Shown piece by piece: positions 37,495 through 51,333 of a stretch of 64,000 nt of DNA. Position numbers and translations under genes: made by a program. This DNA comes from Dioscorea cayenensis subsp. rotundata. Lineage: Eukaryota > Streptophyta > Magnoliopsida > Dioscoreales > Dioscoreaceae. The notes under the pieces were generated by a model that worked only from the letters and a program-made list of their open reading frames with translations, did not search any database and was not told the origin of the DNA. The first letter of the stretch is position 1. Each line of letters begins with the position of its first letter. The DNA lies in assembly GCF_009730915.1 (NCBI RefSeq), contig NC_052489.1, positions 5,545,622 through 5,609,621 on the forward strand, read 5' to 3'.

Positions 37495-37526
37495 TAGGGT
37501 TAGGGTTAGGGTTAGGGTTAGGGTTA
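37495..37526 (-). repeat. Telomere-like (TTAGGG)5 tract in the PCFS4 leader
   Basis: Five exact TAGGGT hexamers plus TA lie 30 bases upstream of the PCFS4 ATG. On the transcribed strand they read ACCCTA repeats, like the plant telo-box of housekeeping promoters. The unit is the 6-base human/Asparagales type, not the 7-base TTTAGGG of most plants. Confidence 0.9.
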
Positions 37527-37682
37527 CGAGTTTCGGATTCGAAGGAAGCCATGAGAAGAGAGAAAAGGGCATGGAGTTTGCGGTGGTCGGCGAGGCGCCT
37601 TTTCTGTGAAACGGAGCTTGCCCTTTCCGGCTTGATATGCTCACGCCGAGATTTCCAGAGTGTAACCTTTGTAGATTAGTAG

Positions 37683-37693
37683 CACGTGGGCCC
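37683..37693 (-). promoter_or_regulatory. G-box with overlapping GGGCCC element, PCFS4 promoter
   Basis: CACGTGGGCCC combines a G-box (CACGTG) with a TCP/site-II-like GGGCCCAC on the - strand, about 220 bases upstream of the ATG. Such sites are common in promoters of broadly expressed plant genes. No clear TATA box was seen. Confidence 0.45.
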
Positions 37694-37699
37694 CTAATC

Positions 37700-38515
37700 A
37701 TGTGATGGTGAGTGAAGCGGTGAGAGACATATGGGAGTGGTTTATGAATAAACGGTAGTGGATTTAGAAATGCCTCAAGATTTGGATTTGGGTGATCATT
37801 GTGGGAATCTTGATGAGATTTGGGAAGTCCAGTGCCGCTGAATGTGGTTTGACTTGGAAAGTTGGTTTTTGTTTTGGACGGGAAAATTTATACTGAATTT
37901 TTTTTATATTTTTTTTTGTATAAATTATATTTTTACATTATTTTTTTTATTTCGTAAAATTTAGCACCGTATTTGGATTTAAGTAACACAGTATTTAGAT
38001 CAAGGGCTCAAAAGGAAAAGTAAAGAAAATAAAAGATTAAGAAGGCTTAAGTTGAACCCTACATAGATAAATGCTTTTAATTTTTTTAATTAAAAATGAT
38101 CATTTAGCGAAAATATCCTTTTTAATAAACTTTCTTAAGACAACAACATTTAAAAATCTAACACGATAATGTACACTTCTATTTGTTTCTTTAAAAATAT
38201 GATAAACATTTGCACATCTCAATTGAAGACCAAAATTGCTTGTGTCCATAGAGCATAGGTGTTCAAAGATCTCTAAGTTTAATCACACTAAATTCAATGA
38301 GAGCTTTTTGTCAACTCTTAGCAATAGACGATTGCCACGTTATTATAATAGCATCCAGTTCAAAGTTGACCTTTTTTTTTTTCTTCATTAATTTAAAACG
38401 TTTATTTGAGCAAGAGGAATGTTTAATCCAACCATTCTTCACCCTCAATAAACATTTCAAAATAAATAAATAAAATTACAATTAGTATGCTAAAAAAAAT
38501 AATAATAATAATAAT
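37700..38515. other. AT-rich spacer upstream of PCFS4
   Basis: No gene is recognised. It ends in an (AAT)n microsatellite (38499-38515) that borders the nested transposon block. Confidence 0.55.
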
Positions 38516-40620
38516 TGTGATATCTTGTTCTCCTTTTTTTGTTTCATCCCTTTTCTTTGTTTCTTAAGGGATAGGCTTTTTCTTATTTTTTTATTTTAAA
38601 CTGGAAGGGCATTCTCGTTTTTTTTATGTGTGTAATGATATTTTAGTGATTTATTTGAAGTGACGAGAGTAAAAGGGTTATTTTGCCTCAAACCTTATCA
38701 ATTATCATTATTATCTTATTTTCTCCCATAGCTAGACTTAAAGAGAACTCTTTTTTTTCTAACTCTTGGCCATTCATCTCTTCTTTAAAGTTTCCATCAA
38801 ATTCTCAAGCTTCTTTGGAAATTACGAGCTAAACTTCTCTAATTGAAGTTGATTAGAGTGAGTCTCTTTGCAAGTTAGTGTTTTTATTATCTTGTTCATG
38901 TTCTTTGGCATGTTGCAGTGATTCTTTAAGTTTTCTAAGTGTTAGTCTTTGTATGGAGGTTATTGGGTCCTTGTTTTGAGTAGAGTTTATCTTGTTCTTC
39001 ATTCTATCTTGTTCTTGTTTATTTGGAGAGTTGTGAATGTCTTCTTTGGATGGAATTTTGGATTGAAAGTATGAGCTTTGGATGCTCTAGACATTGTTTA
39101 TACATCCCTTTATTATTTTGCTTGAAAACCCTAGTGGATGAGGGATGTATTCTAAGGAGATTTGTAAAGTTTTTACTCTCTGTTATTGTAGCTCACCTGG
39201 AATTACTGTAGACCCGAGAGTTTGTTTTCTGATATTGTAGCAATCGTGTGTTGGCACATGTTGTTTTGAAATCTTTGAAGTTAGGGCTTTAATCTCTATA
39301 GAGTCGTCATTCTACCATCTTATATGTAGGCCAAAATTCTTAGTTTTTAACTTCTAATTTGATTCATTTCATTTGTTGCGGTTGTTTTCCATTTTTTGTA
39401 TTTTGTTCCTATGTTCCATATTTGGAATGCTTTCATATTTGTAGGAGGAGAGCCTTCGAGCAAAAGCAAGGCCTTGGAGAGAGCTTGACCACATTTTGGC
39501 CTTTATTGTGAGTGAACTTTTGTTGTTAAAACACATAATCGAGTAGAATTTGAATGATAACTAATAGAAGTATTTAGCATGGCTTTGGAATATAATTCTT
39601 CTTGAGATTTTATTTGATGTCTTTTGATCCTTATTCTTCTTTGATCCTTATTCTCTTTGTGAAAGGAAAGGTTATATTAATGAAAATGTGATACTTCTTG
39701 TGAAATGAAAGTCTTGTGCTTTAATATGCAAATGTTGTGCGAATGCTTTTATGTTATTTGATGGTGACAAGCTTTGCCCTATTCACTGCAGTGGAGGTCC
39801 CCACTGTTGGCATGTAGAGGTAGTGTGGTTGATCATATGGTCCATATTAGGAGGCACGTAGAAAGCATTAATGGAATAAATGCTAACTGAAACATTCGGG
39901 GTCACCACGCAAGGTTCTCAATGGCCAATGCTGAGGAGGGCTACCTACTTGATTATGTTATATTTAAAATTAACCTTAGTGGGTTTAAACCCTAGTTGTG
40001 GCCACAATTAGGGTGAACATTCTTTGAGACGAGCTCAATGAGTTTTAAAAAGAATGATTTTTTGGTGAACACTACAGCATTATAGGGTTTTAGCGGCATT
40101 ATATTGGTGGTGTTATATATAAATGCCGTCGCATTTACTCCGTTTTTATTGTAAAATGCCATAAAGCTCTTTCGAAGATGGAAGAATTAGACATTAGTGG
40201 CATTTAAGAAAACAATGCCGGTGAAATACCATGAATGCTCTTTCGAAAAGGGAAGGGTTCCAGAGAAGGTTTCGTCATTAGAGTCATTGATTTAAGAAAC
40301 ACCGGCAATGATTTTGACATTCATGGCGTGTATCATATAAAAACCAGCAATGTCCACTCGCGCTATAGCTAGAAAAGATGGCACGAAGAATTTTAGAACA
40401 TCAACGGGGTTTTCTGTAAAATGCTAGGAGAAATGCCGGGACACATTTTGTTTTAGCGGCGTTTATGTCGTAAAACATCGGGAAGTTATGGTTTTAGCTG
40501 GGTTTGTCGATGAAGGCCGGGAAAATGCAATTGCAATAATTTTTATTTAAATACACAGCCCTTGATTTGGTGGCATTATGTGTGGAAAACACCGACAAGG
40601 ATTATTATTTTGCTCCCCTG

Positions 40621-40790
40621 CAAGTCGACTTCTCCATCGGCTGCCCAACTCCCAAATTTCAGCTTCTCCCCTACCATGCATCCTCTCTTGTTAGCCGCCT
40701 CCTGCAAATCTCCATCGGCCGCGCATCCTCTTTTGTTAGCCGCCACCTCCACATCCCCATCAGCCGCGTATCTCGCTGCTCATCTTTGAC
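40621..40790 (+). repeat. Short tandem repeat in the CACTA 5' region
   Basis: A GCATCCTCTCTTGTTAGCCG-type unit of about 60 bp occurs twice (near 40678 and 40725), with a partial copy before it (CTCCATCGGCTGC). The two overlapping frames here (40562-40803) merely reflect the repeat. Confidence 0.6.
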
Positions 40791-42663
40791 AATCCGATCC
40801 TAAGTTTGCTTGCTTATGATGTTTTCCCTGGTGATTCTTGATCTGTTTGATTGATGAATTTCACATGTGTTAGCAAATTTCCTTAGTGATACTTTGATGT
40901 GAATGCTAATATGTGTTAAATGTATAGCTAATGATTGCCTCAATTAATGCTTGATTTATACATGTTTGGATCACTAGCAAAGTAACTTGATGTACTTTAA
41001 ACAATTGCTACCTTGTTACTTATAATTTGGTATTCATTATCATTTAAATTTATACAGTTATGCTCCAAGATTGTTTTAGCTTGGTCCTATCAGAACTTCA
41101 TCACCTCACTCTCTATTTGCCTATCCTGCTTTGTCACAGAACTTTCATTCAAAATCAAATCTAACTTATACCCCTTATAATCCCAGGGAGGAAAAGCTTT
41201 AAAATTATTGGCAACATCTGCAAGGCATGATATTGAAGATTTTCTTGAGAAGAAAGTCTATCTAGAGGTACCAAATAAAATCCAATGTTTTTCCTTTCTT
41301 CACTAAAATTATTAATTCCTTTAATTATTCTAAAGTTTGTTTTTAGATAGTTTAACTTGAAAGCCTTATGTTTACTTGAGAAGTTGATATTCAAATTATT
41401 ACATGCAATGAGTTTGCCAGAAAGGAAAATATAAATTTCTATCAAGATATTTAGATAATGAAACTAATTAAAAGGGTGAACCAAATGAATCTTAAAGTTT
41501 TAGTGTTTTATTATGTAAGTGTGGATCATTCATTTCAACTCAATCACCATAGGTGCTTACAATAAAATTGTGAAGCAAGGACAATTTCCAATTAGGATAA
41601 TTAAAGACATATTTAATTTATATTTATAGATTTGTGCCTATTTTGACTAATATGACCCTTCTTCTTACACTCATTCTTATATTATTTCATCAAGCTCTCA
41701 TTCAAATTCTAAAAGCAATGTTATAAAAGGTATGCAAATATTAGAAAAGAAAGATGGTTAGACAAAGATAGCGCCGAAGAACTTATTGACAAATAATATA
41801 TAAGTGGTAACAATTTTTTCAAATCCTTTTGTTTTTCCAAATAATTGAGTTTTCTAAATAAGTTGTTTGGTTAATTTGAATATGACACTCATGTATTGTA
41901 CTTTGTTTCTAGGAAGAGTTGATTCAGTTTAGTAACCTAAACCAATCGAAATATAGAGAGAGAAAGGAGACCATCACATTTGTCTAATCATATATACGGG
42001 TTATTAAGATATTTGAAAACTTCTAATTGATTTTTTTTTAAATGACATACCTCACAATTCATAAACTAATTATTTTGCATTTAAATTCAACAAAGTTTTT
42101 GGGTATTATTTTATAAAAGATAAAAAAAAATATATAATGAAGTGCATCTTGAGATGTACAATGAAAACCACAATCTTTGAACTTGTGGCTTGATATGATA
42201 ATGAAAACCCCAAACTTTGAACTTGTTTGCTCTTTTAATTAATGACTTCAAACTGATTGATGATGACCAACATTAGAAATAATTTCATGGAAGGCATTTT
42301 AGTTTTACTTATCATCAAACTTTTAACATAATACTACTAATTTATGGCTTTTAATGTTCATGTGACTCTAATATATTCAATTTTATAATTGAGCATAATT
42401 TTTTGACATTTTCCCCATAATTAAGTTAGCTAATAATCCTAACTTACTTCATAAATTTCTAAGTTTATTGTGATCCCTTTAATTTATAAATAACTTATAC
42501 ATCCCATGAATTAGTAATTTATAAATAAGACAGTACATGAAACGGCCTATGATATATTTTATTAATTCCAACTTTAATTATATAATGTATTTGTGACAAA
42601 TTAAAATGAAAAACACATTACAGTTTGTAAGCATTGTATTAACTTCATTGATAGTAAACAGTG

Positions 42664-45600
42664 ATGGATAAGAGTTAGATGCATAAGTCAAGATTATCTG
42701 ACGAGTATGTAGAAAGAGTGGAGGTGTTTCTTGATTTTGCATTTGATAAGTCAAGTGAAGACAACATGATTGTTTGTCCTTGTGTAAAATGTGGGAACGT
42801 TCATTGACACAAGCGAGAAGTAGTGGAAGAATATTTAATGTGTGTTGGAATTCTACGGGGTTACACTTGTTAGTTCTTCGATGGGGATCATGTTCTTTCT
42901 TCAACATCTAATTTAGATGACACATTTACAGTGCCTCTGAGCTCCACTCATTCTACTTCAACCTTTCATAGTAGCCACAGTGCCATGGGAGAATTGTTAC
43001 ATTATGCTTTTAACATTCGTCATGATGTTCATGGGGGCATTGAACCTAATAGTGGCAATGTTGTGAATGATGAAGGCGAAGGCCAGGATGGGGCAGGCGA
43101 GGAAGAACCTTCTACAGAAGCGACAAAGTTCTACAAGTTACTTAAAGATATGAATGAAAAACTTTATGATGGATCGAAACATTCCAAGTTGTATTTTTAC
43201 ATTCGCCTCTTTCATCTGAAATGCATGTGTGGGATGACTAGAAAAAGCGCTCGATTACCTAATTGAGTTTTTGAAAGAATTTTTCCCAGTTGCTGCCATT
43301 CCTATAAATAGTCATGAATCTAAGAAGGTCATCAAAAATTTAGGACTTGGTTATGAAAAAATTCATGCTTGCCCTAATGATTGTATGCTTTATTAGGATG
43401 ATAAATAAAATCAACAAGCTTGTCTTGTGTGCAGCACTTCTTGTTGGTTGTCTACTGAATCTAACCACTCTTCCAATGATGATGATGAAATGGTTCACAA
43501 AAGAGCAGCGAAGGTTTTGCGTTATTTTCCCGTCATCCCAAGATTACAGAGAATGTTCATGTCATCAAGGACTTATGGTGATATGACTTGACATGCTGAT
43601 AGTCGTACAAAAGATGGGTGTTTGAGGCATCTTGTTGACACTGAAGCATGGAAAACGTTTGACACGAGATGTCCAGACTTCACTTCTGATCCTCAAAATA
43701 TCAGGCTCAGACTTTCCTCTGATGGTTTTAACATATTCAAGTTACTAAGTACTTCTTATAGTACTTGGTCGGTAGTGTTGATCCCTTACAATTTGCCACC
43801 GTGGAAAGGGATGAAGCAATCTTCTTTCCTCTTATCCATGATTATCTCTAGAGGTAATGGTCCAGGAAATAACATTGATATCTACTTGCAACTTCTAATC
43901 AAGGAGCTAAAGCAACTATGGGTTGGTGTTCAAACATATGACACATAAAAAAAACAGAATTTCAATTTGCGAGCTGCTCTAATGTGGACAATAAATGATT
44001 TCCCTACTTATGCAATTTTATCTGGTTGGAGCAGAAGGGGAAGTACGCTTGCCCTTGTTGTGTTGCACAAACTTCGTCAAGATGGTTATCTAATGGACAA
44101 AAGTTTTGTTATATGAGACATCGGGGGTGGTTAGCAAAAATCATCCATATAGGCTCCAAAACCATCCATTTGATGGTACCTTAGAGGTACGTGAGGCTCC
44201 TCTATCTACAAGTGGGTCAGACATCTTGTTAATGTTAAACGATGTGCAATATAGTTATGGGAAACGAATGAAACAAAGCCTAAGAAAATTAAAGACTTAC
44301 AGCAACTCGAGGAGAAGACAAAGGCAAGAATCCAATTTTTAAGAAGATAGTGACATGGACAAGGAGGAAAACGAATCACAAGAAGCAGATTTATGGAAAA
44401 AGAGAAGTATATTTTTTGATTTACCATTTTGGGAGCATATCCTTCTGCGGCATAATCTAGATGTAATGCATAATGCACATCGAGAAGAATATTTATGAAA
44501 ATATTATTTGAACCATTCTTAATGTTGATGGCAAATCAAAGGATAACTTGAAAGCCAGGCTTGATTTGGTAGATATGGGAATTCATCATGGTCTTCATCC
44601 TGAATATCTTCCTAATTGAAGAACAAGGTTGCCTCCTGCTGTTTATTCAATGACAAAAGAGGAGAGGGATGTGTTTTGCCAAGTCTTGAAGGACATTAAA
44701 GTTTCAGATGGTTATTCCTCAAATATATCAAGATGCATGAACAAAAAAGAACGGAAGCTGCATTCTCTAAAATCACATGATCATCATATATTTCTCCATG
44801 ATTTGCTTCCAATTACTTTACGCTTATCATCGCCAAAACAAGTGATGTGTTCCATTTTCGAGCTTTGCAATATATTCAAAATTCTTTGTGGTAAGGTTCT
44901 CAAGGTTGAAGAGCTCGAAAAACTTCAATATCGAATAGCGATGGTTTTATGTCAATTAGAGAAGATTTTTCCACCATCTTTATTCACTATAATGGTCCAT
45001 TTGGTTATTCACCTTCTATTGCAAGCCAAACTTGGTGGACTTGTCCATTACCGATGGATGTATCTAATTGAACAGTAATATTTTCTGCTATAGACTTTGT
45101 AATAATTAATAAGAATTAAATTTATTTTTTTGTTGACACGACAAACCTGTTTTAGGTTCTTGTTGAAGTTAAAAAATTATGTGCGCAATAAATGATATCC
45201 TAAAGGTTCTATTGTCGAAGGTTATTTACTAGAGGAATGTGTGACGTTTTGTTCCCGATATCTAGAGAATGTTGAAACAATATTTGATAAACTTAACCCT
45301 CAAGGAATTTGGGAGAAGTTCATGATGACGTACTTGTGCCACCATGGGGGGAGCCTTATTTATTTTATAGTCATGGAGGACCAATAGACAAATTTGAAAT
45401 AACAAAATTAGATGCTAAATCATTGCCACAAGCACATTGATATGTCTTACTTAGGGGTGGCAATAATCTGTCCGGACCCGCCGGCCCGGTTTTGTCCAGC
45501 CCGGAATAAAAAGGGTTTGGACATAAGGTTTGCAAATGCGGGCCGGGTCCGGACATGGCTTGGTTGTCCGGATTTAAATCCGGGCCGGGTCCGGACATAG

Positions 45601-46951
45601 AAATTCGGACAACCGGGTCCTTTTAACTCATAAAACTTTAAAAGCCCACAACCTTAGGCCCATTTGTTTTAAGTCCATTCTTCTAAAAACTTTAAACATC
45701 TATTGTTTTCTATTAAGACTTAGATTTTTCTATAATTTGAGTTGAGTTTTGGATTATTAATGTTTTTTTTTTTTGCATTTAATGTGAATTAAATTATTTT
45801 TGTATAATTTAATATTTGAGCGAACTTAAAAATAACTTATAGAATTCGGACAAATTTGGACATCCGGACAACCCGGTTTTAAAATAAACCGGGTTTGGAC
45901 ATACCAAGTTTGTCCGGATTTAAAACCGGGCCGGGTCCGGACACAAGTTTTTCTATTTATATTAGTAGTTGTCCGGACCCGGTTTTGTCCGGACCCGAAT
46001 TTTTGCCACCCCTAGTCTTACTCCACCATGACACTATGTCACACTACAATCGTAAGTGAAGCATTTTCATGTCTTTTACTTTGTATGGCATAAGTTAACA
46101 ATTTTTATTGCAATTACTTGTAGTGAGTATAAGAATATCCTGAGACAGTAAATGTGTGGTCGCCGTTCAACTGCTCGTGATGTTGATATGCAATTTACTA
46201 GGACTTTTCATGAATAGTTGGAGGAAGTTGTAAGTGCTAAAAATTAGAAGCATAGTTCTCTATAAATTCCTGAAGTTTTATTTCCATAAGTATATTGACA
46301 CAATTTCCTAGGTTTCTCATGGAAGAGATGTGACATAAGAAGTTAGGTTCCTTGCAGAAGAACCAAACCAAATTGTTAAGTGATACAAAGGATATATCAT
46401 CAATGGATTTCGCTTCCATACCAAATCCCGTGAGAGATCATGGAGAACACAAAATTCCAGATGCCTTGTTAATTCTTCAATAATGTTTTATGCTAGCGCA
46501 AGTGATGCTAATCACGTGCAAGGAAATGTTAACTATTACGGGATTTTGAATGACATTATTGAGCTAGATTACTTTCAAAAATTCAAAAATTGTGTTGTTT
46601 CGATGTGATTGGGCTGATGTTAGTAATAGTCAAGGTATCAAGAAAGATAAATATGGATTTACCATGGTGAATTTTTCTAGATTAGTCCACACGGGTACTC
46701 ATGTCATTGATGAGCCTTATATATTTTCATCACAAGTGAAGCAAGTATTCTATAGTGAAGATCTCACTGAATCTAGATGGTATGTTATGATACGCAATCA
46801 AATTAGGGAAGTGTATGACATGGGTGATGAATCTACAGAAAGTGGTCCTCGAACTGATTGTTTTCCTACTAGTAGTGAAAGGGTTGTATCTTCTAATGAC
46901 GATGAGCAATGGATTCGTGAAGATGTCAATGAGGATGTATATGCAGCTTAA
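42664..46951 (+). pseudogene. CACTA TNP2-type transposase, broken
   Basis: Family order is preserved but the frame is broken many times. First comes a transposase-associated domain (42664-42830, CPCVKCGN), with an in-frame TAG at 42676-42678 where the family normally has Trp. The tnp2 core follows (43530-43950: TKDG, MRHLVDTEAWKTFD, LSSDGFNIFK, VLIPYNLPPWKGMK). Next are a further core piece (43960-44510, DLPFWEHILLRHNLDVMH), a DUF4218-like part (44629-45400, KLGGLVHYRWMYLIEQ) and a DUF4216-like C-terminus (46590-46951, DKYGFTMVNFSRLVHTG). A hAT MITE splits the sequence at 45452-46014. Active enzymes cut CACTA ends; this one cannot be translated whole. Confidence 0.9.
45452..46014. mobile_element. 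hAT MITE (563 bp) with perfect 8-bp target duplication
   Basis: Ends are TAGGGGTGGCAA and its inverted copy TTGCCACCCCTA. The flanking 8-bp repeats are identical: GTCTTACT at 45444-45451 and 46015-46022. Both sub-ends carry inverted GTCCGGACCCG-rich sequence. There is no coding capacity. It sits inside the CACTA transposase pseudogene, so it is younger than the CACTA element's own formation. Confidence 0.97.
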
Positions 46952-49900
46952 TGAGTAAATTACTTCATATTTGTATGATGAGTTACAATTTGCCAAATTC
47001 AGAATTTCTAGTGTAAGTTTTATGTTCTCTTCTGTCACCAATAATTTATTTGCCAATCCATCTCATATTTATAGTTTATATGTGTTGATTAGCTTTCTTG
47101 TATGTGAAATAATAAATATGTTGATAAATTAGAAATATTAGTAACATATTACTCTAAATGTGTTCCTTGCTTTTGTTTTGATTTTAATGCTTTCAACTAG
47201 CAATTAGCATATAGAAAGCATGTTGGTATATAAGATGGTTTTCTTCTCTTGGTCTTGCAGTTGCAGCTTCTTACCAAAGGTTTCATATTGTAAAAAGCTG
47301 GCTGCGCGAGTGTATACAATACCTGCAAGTGAATAGTTTAGTTTGTTTAAGTTTTTGTTTTTTTAGTAGAGTAATGTGGGAGGGAAAGAATTCAAGTTGC
47401 ACGTGCATATGCATTGATGATGGTGTTCTTTGTTATCGTGGGAATGTTGTTCCTTAATGATGTGGATTTATTTGGAAAAAGATGCATTTTGAAATTCTGT
47501 TACCAGACTATCATGGGAATGTTGTTCCTTAATGATACGGATTTATGTGGAAAATGATGCATTTTGAACTTACTAGGGCTTATGCACAATGTTGTTATTA
47601 GTGATAATAATAATAATAATTATTATTATTATTATTTTGTGGCAGTTTAATTAGGTTTTAGAAATCACAATGTGTGTGTTTTGACCTTAGGGGAAGCTTA
47701 TGTTTATAGTTACTACTTGCTTAGACTAATTTCAGGTTGGGAGGTTGTGGAGCTTCTTTTGGTGACAGAGTATGGTGATATATTTCATTTGATTGCTAAA
47801 AGTTGTGACCATTTTGGAATGATAGGTAATGGGGAACCAACTAGCTAAAACTGTTGTATTTATTGGTTGGAAGTGTTTACTTATGTTTGCTTTTTCACCA
47901 ACAATGAAAAAGAAAAAGCTTTGCTTTTGCTTGTTTTGGTTTGGTTCTCAGATAATTGTTTGTGTTCTGTTATGCTATTCATGAACTTCATCTTCACAGG
48001 GATTCTGTTAAAGGATTGACAGTTGTATCCACTAAAGAAATAAAAATTTTAGACGCTTTGCCGTTTCATAGTGTACCTCCCTTCATCTGAATGAAAATAT
48101 TTTTTTGCTTATTCTTGTGAATTATACAAATCAGTTTCTATAAACATTAATTGTGTTTAGGGTTCCCAGGATTTCTTTCTTTTCACTCTTCCTCTGGGTG
48201 TATGTAGTGTAGTGTAGTGAAGTGTCTTTTTGCAACTGCAAGTGTGTCAGACCCTTTCTTCAGTCACTTTGGAATCTTTTTATGTGTTCTCCTCCTCTTC
48301 CCATGTTGTTAACTAACTCAGACACCTCTTTGTTAAGCAGGCGTTCTAAGCAGCAAAGAAAAACCATCTCAGTACTAGGTGTGCAAAAGTTTACTCTCCA
48401 GATTCCATACCGGTGAGTTCCTTTTCTCATCAACTGTTTGATGATATGCCTCACTCACACTCACTGAATTTATAAACAACTCTTTAAAGAATTTTGTAGA
48501 AAATTAAATTTTGAGAAGTTTGGGATTTTCTAACATTGTTGTTTTGAGTTGATTTTTTTTTTCTCGTGAAAAGTCTATGAAATTTTTAAGAACACCCACA
48601 CAATTAATACAAACTAAACTCCTAAATCTAATACCCAAATAAATATATATGGATAGATTGATTTTTTCACCCTAGCTTTTGTTTCTCTCCTAACTTTCTA
48701 TCTACTTGGATCTTAGAATATGGTTTTGAAGATGCTACCCCTCAGTTCCATGGTGTTACTATGAAACTGAGTTCATTGGATCATTATTAATAAAAAGATG
48801 GATTCTTTTCAAGCAGTACTTTTTACATACATAAGTATTTAAATTTACTTTTGTTTTTTGCCAATATTCCAATGCTATCCTTTTGCAAAAACTGATTCAT
48901 ATAAACTGATTCACTTTTACAGCGCCTAAACATGAATTTCATACTTTATCATTATATAGATGACTGAGTTATATCAATTTACTTCTAAATTGGTATAACT
49001 CAGTCATGTTATCAACATTAAGTTAACAGCTTGGTATAGTATTTTATTAGCTTACAACATATCATGAATCATGGTTGTTGATACGAGACTTGCTAAATAA
49101 TCTTTCTAATACTTGTACTTATTTTGATGTTGACAATATACTTCATCAAACATTTATAATTTTCCTTTCTTCAGGTGTACTGTGCATTTTCCATCTGTTT
49201 GGAGCCTAATTCATGTTTCTCGAAATCGTTGAGTGTTTCCCTTCTGACATTGGAGTTAAAAGGCTTGAGACTATTTCATTGAAATAAGAGGTAAGACACC
49301 GTTTTACCTACTTATCATGCCTCCTCAAGCAAGATATTTGAATATACCCTTGTCCTATTAGGATTTTAACAAGCTTCAAGCTTAGCTTAATGAAAGTGGG
49401 TTATTAAACTTTATCAGAAAGAGAGACATTGATATGAAAGTGGTTTATAAACATATAGTTATGACAAACAAGAAGTCTTTGGTGAACTTTTGGCTCAACA
49501 AAGTTCACCGAAGACTTCAAAGAAATACATTGATAAGAGTGGAGGATAATACTGTGTCTAATGTACCTGATTTACCTAACTTGGCTATATCAGATCTTTT
49601 TGGTATTCATTCAAGTTTTACTCAATACCTATTTTCATTTTCTTTTGAATCACATCAATGTTTCTTTTGAAGACTTTGCCTCTGTAGCAACTTGTTTGTT
49701 TCTTATGTATTATTGTCCAATGGCAAGAGATCAGTACTCTCTAATATGCATGCACACTTGTATGGACACAATTCTTTCATCCCCATAAAATTGTTATCAT
49801 TTTATCACTAAATAATTCATTAGACAAAGAATAAATGAATGTATATTGCATATGTCTAGAGATTTCACCTAGTGATATTTCCATTGGAATATACATATAC

Positions 49901-51330
49901 ATACATACATATACATATACATATATATACAGCTAAAATGGACTTTTAATATTTGTTGGTCTATTTGTTTGCATCATGAACCCAGAATAGTCAAAAGTCT
50001 ATGAATTTTTTATTTCTTGGCTGTAATAATATGTGGATGCCATTGAGTTTATACTAAATTTAAATTGTTTTATTCTACATCTGTATGTTCATCATGAAAA
50101 ATTCAACCAGCCAATCTTTTTTTTGCAACAATATATCTATTATTGAATAGATAAAATTATTCTAAAACTATTTAGTTGATAGTCTTCGGTGAATATTCAT
50201 CTATTATTTAAGAGATTTTTTTGTCTAGAAATACATTGATCAAAGTTTTCCCTATAATTAATTTCTGCTAATTCTTTTGCTGCTAATGAAACCAGTTACC
50301 ATTTTACATGACCTGTTATTGAGAATATAAGGTTTAAGAAATTTTTAGCATGGAGGAATTGTCCATTAATCTTATGTCTTATCAGAAAGGAAGATGATGA
50401 GGGTGAGGATTGTCTTTTCATTCTTCCCATTGCCACCTCTGGCTTTGCCATTGTCTTTTCATTCGTTTCTAGTAGAAATCTATTCCATTTTGCACAACAT
50501 GCTAATGGTCAAATCATATGCACATCATTCATTTAGAGATAACAGAGAACCATCATAAACAAGAATTGCAAAAATAGCTATTGAACTTGATACTCAAATT
50601 GCTGCTAACTTAGAATATAATATATATATATATATATATTCATATTTATAATGCAGGTCAAAAAGTGAAAACAATATCAAAATCAGAATTAGTTCTAGTA
50701 TTTCCTGGGGTTCCTGCATGGATCAACTAAAGAAACATGTTTCTATGTGCAACTCTTATGCAATACAAGGTGCAGAAAAATCAGAATCAAAATATAGTGT
50801 TATAACAAAAATGGTAACTTGTCCATGTGATATTTTCGATGAGAATTAATAGCAAACATGCTTGGCTTCACCAGTTTTACAGTGTTAATGCATGAGATAA
50901 ACAACATCAAAATCAGAATTATTTCATGCATAGACTGATTTAAACAGTATATTAATGAAATCTTCAAATTAAATTGATATCAAGTAAACATCAAAACTGC
51001 AGTTATTCTTCAAATTTTGAAGTTGTAATATATATGGCTAGCATGCAACTTTATTTGGAGACCTTATTACTTCTTCATTCATGTTTTTCTTGCCTTCTAC
51101 ATAGTTGTGAAGGGCTAGAAAAAGTATTGTAGTAATAGGTGCTGAACTACACAAACATCATTTGAACTTCTTGGTAAGGAAAATTCAGATCAAGAAAACG
51201 GTAATTTCCTTGATCACAACAACATGATCAGTTATCTACTTTTTTTTTTCCCTCTAAACATCAACTTATTAGCACAATTGAACTTCTTGTTTGATGTATA
51301 CCTATCATTATGATGTCATGTAGACAACAT
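46952..51330. other. Unassigned interior of the CACTA element
   Basis: About 4.4 kb between the two CACTA genes has no recognised coding sequence. It includes a 75-bp tandem duplication (47434-47573), a 21-bp hairpin (48961-49006) and (TA)n runs. It may be intron or regulatory sequence of the transposon, old insertions, or captured host DNA. Confidence 0.5.
48961..49006. repeat. Short perfect-looking hairpin
   Basis: Arms 48961-48981 and 48986-49006 are inverted copies (21 bp, one mismatch) around a CTTC loop. Confidence 0.85.
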
Positions 51331-51333
51331 CAA

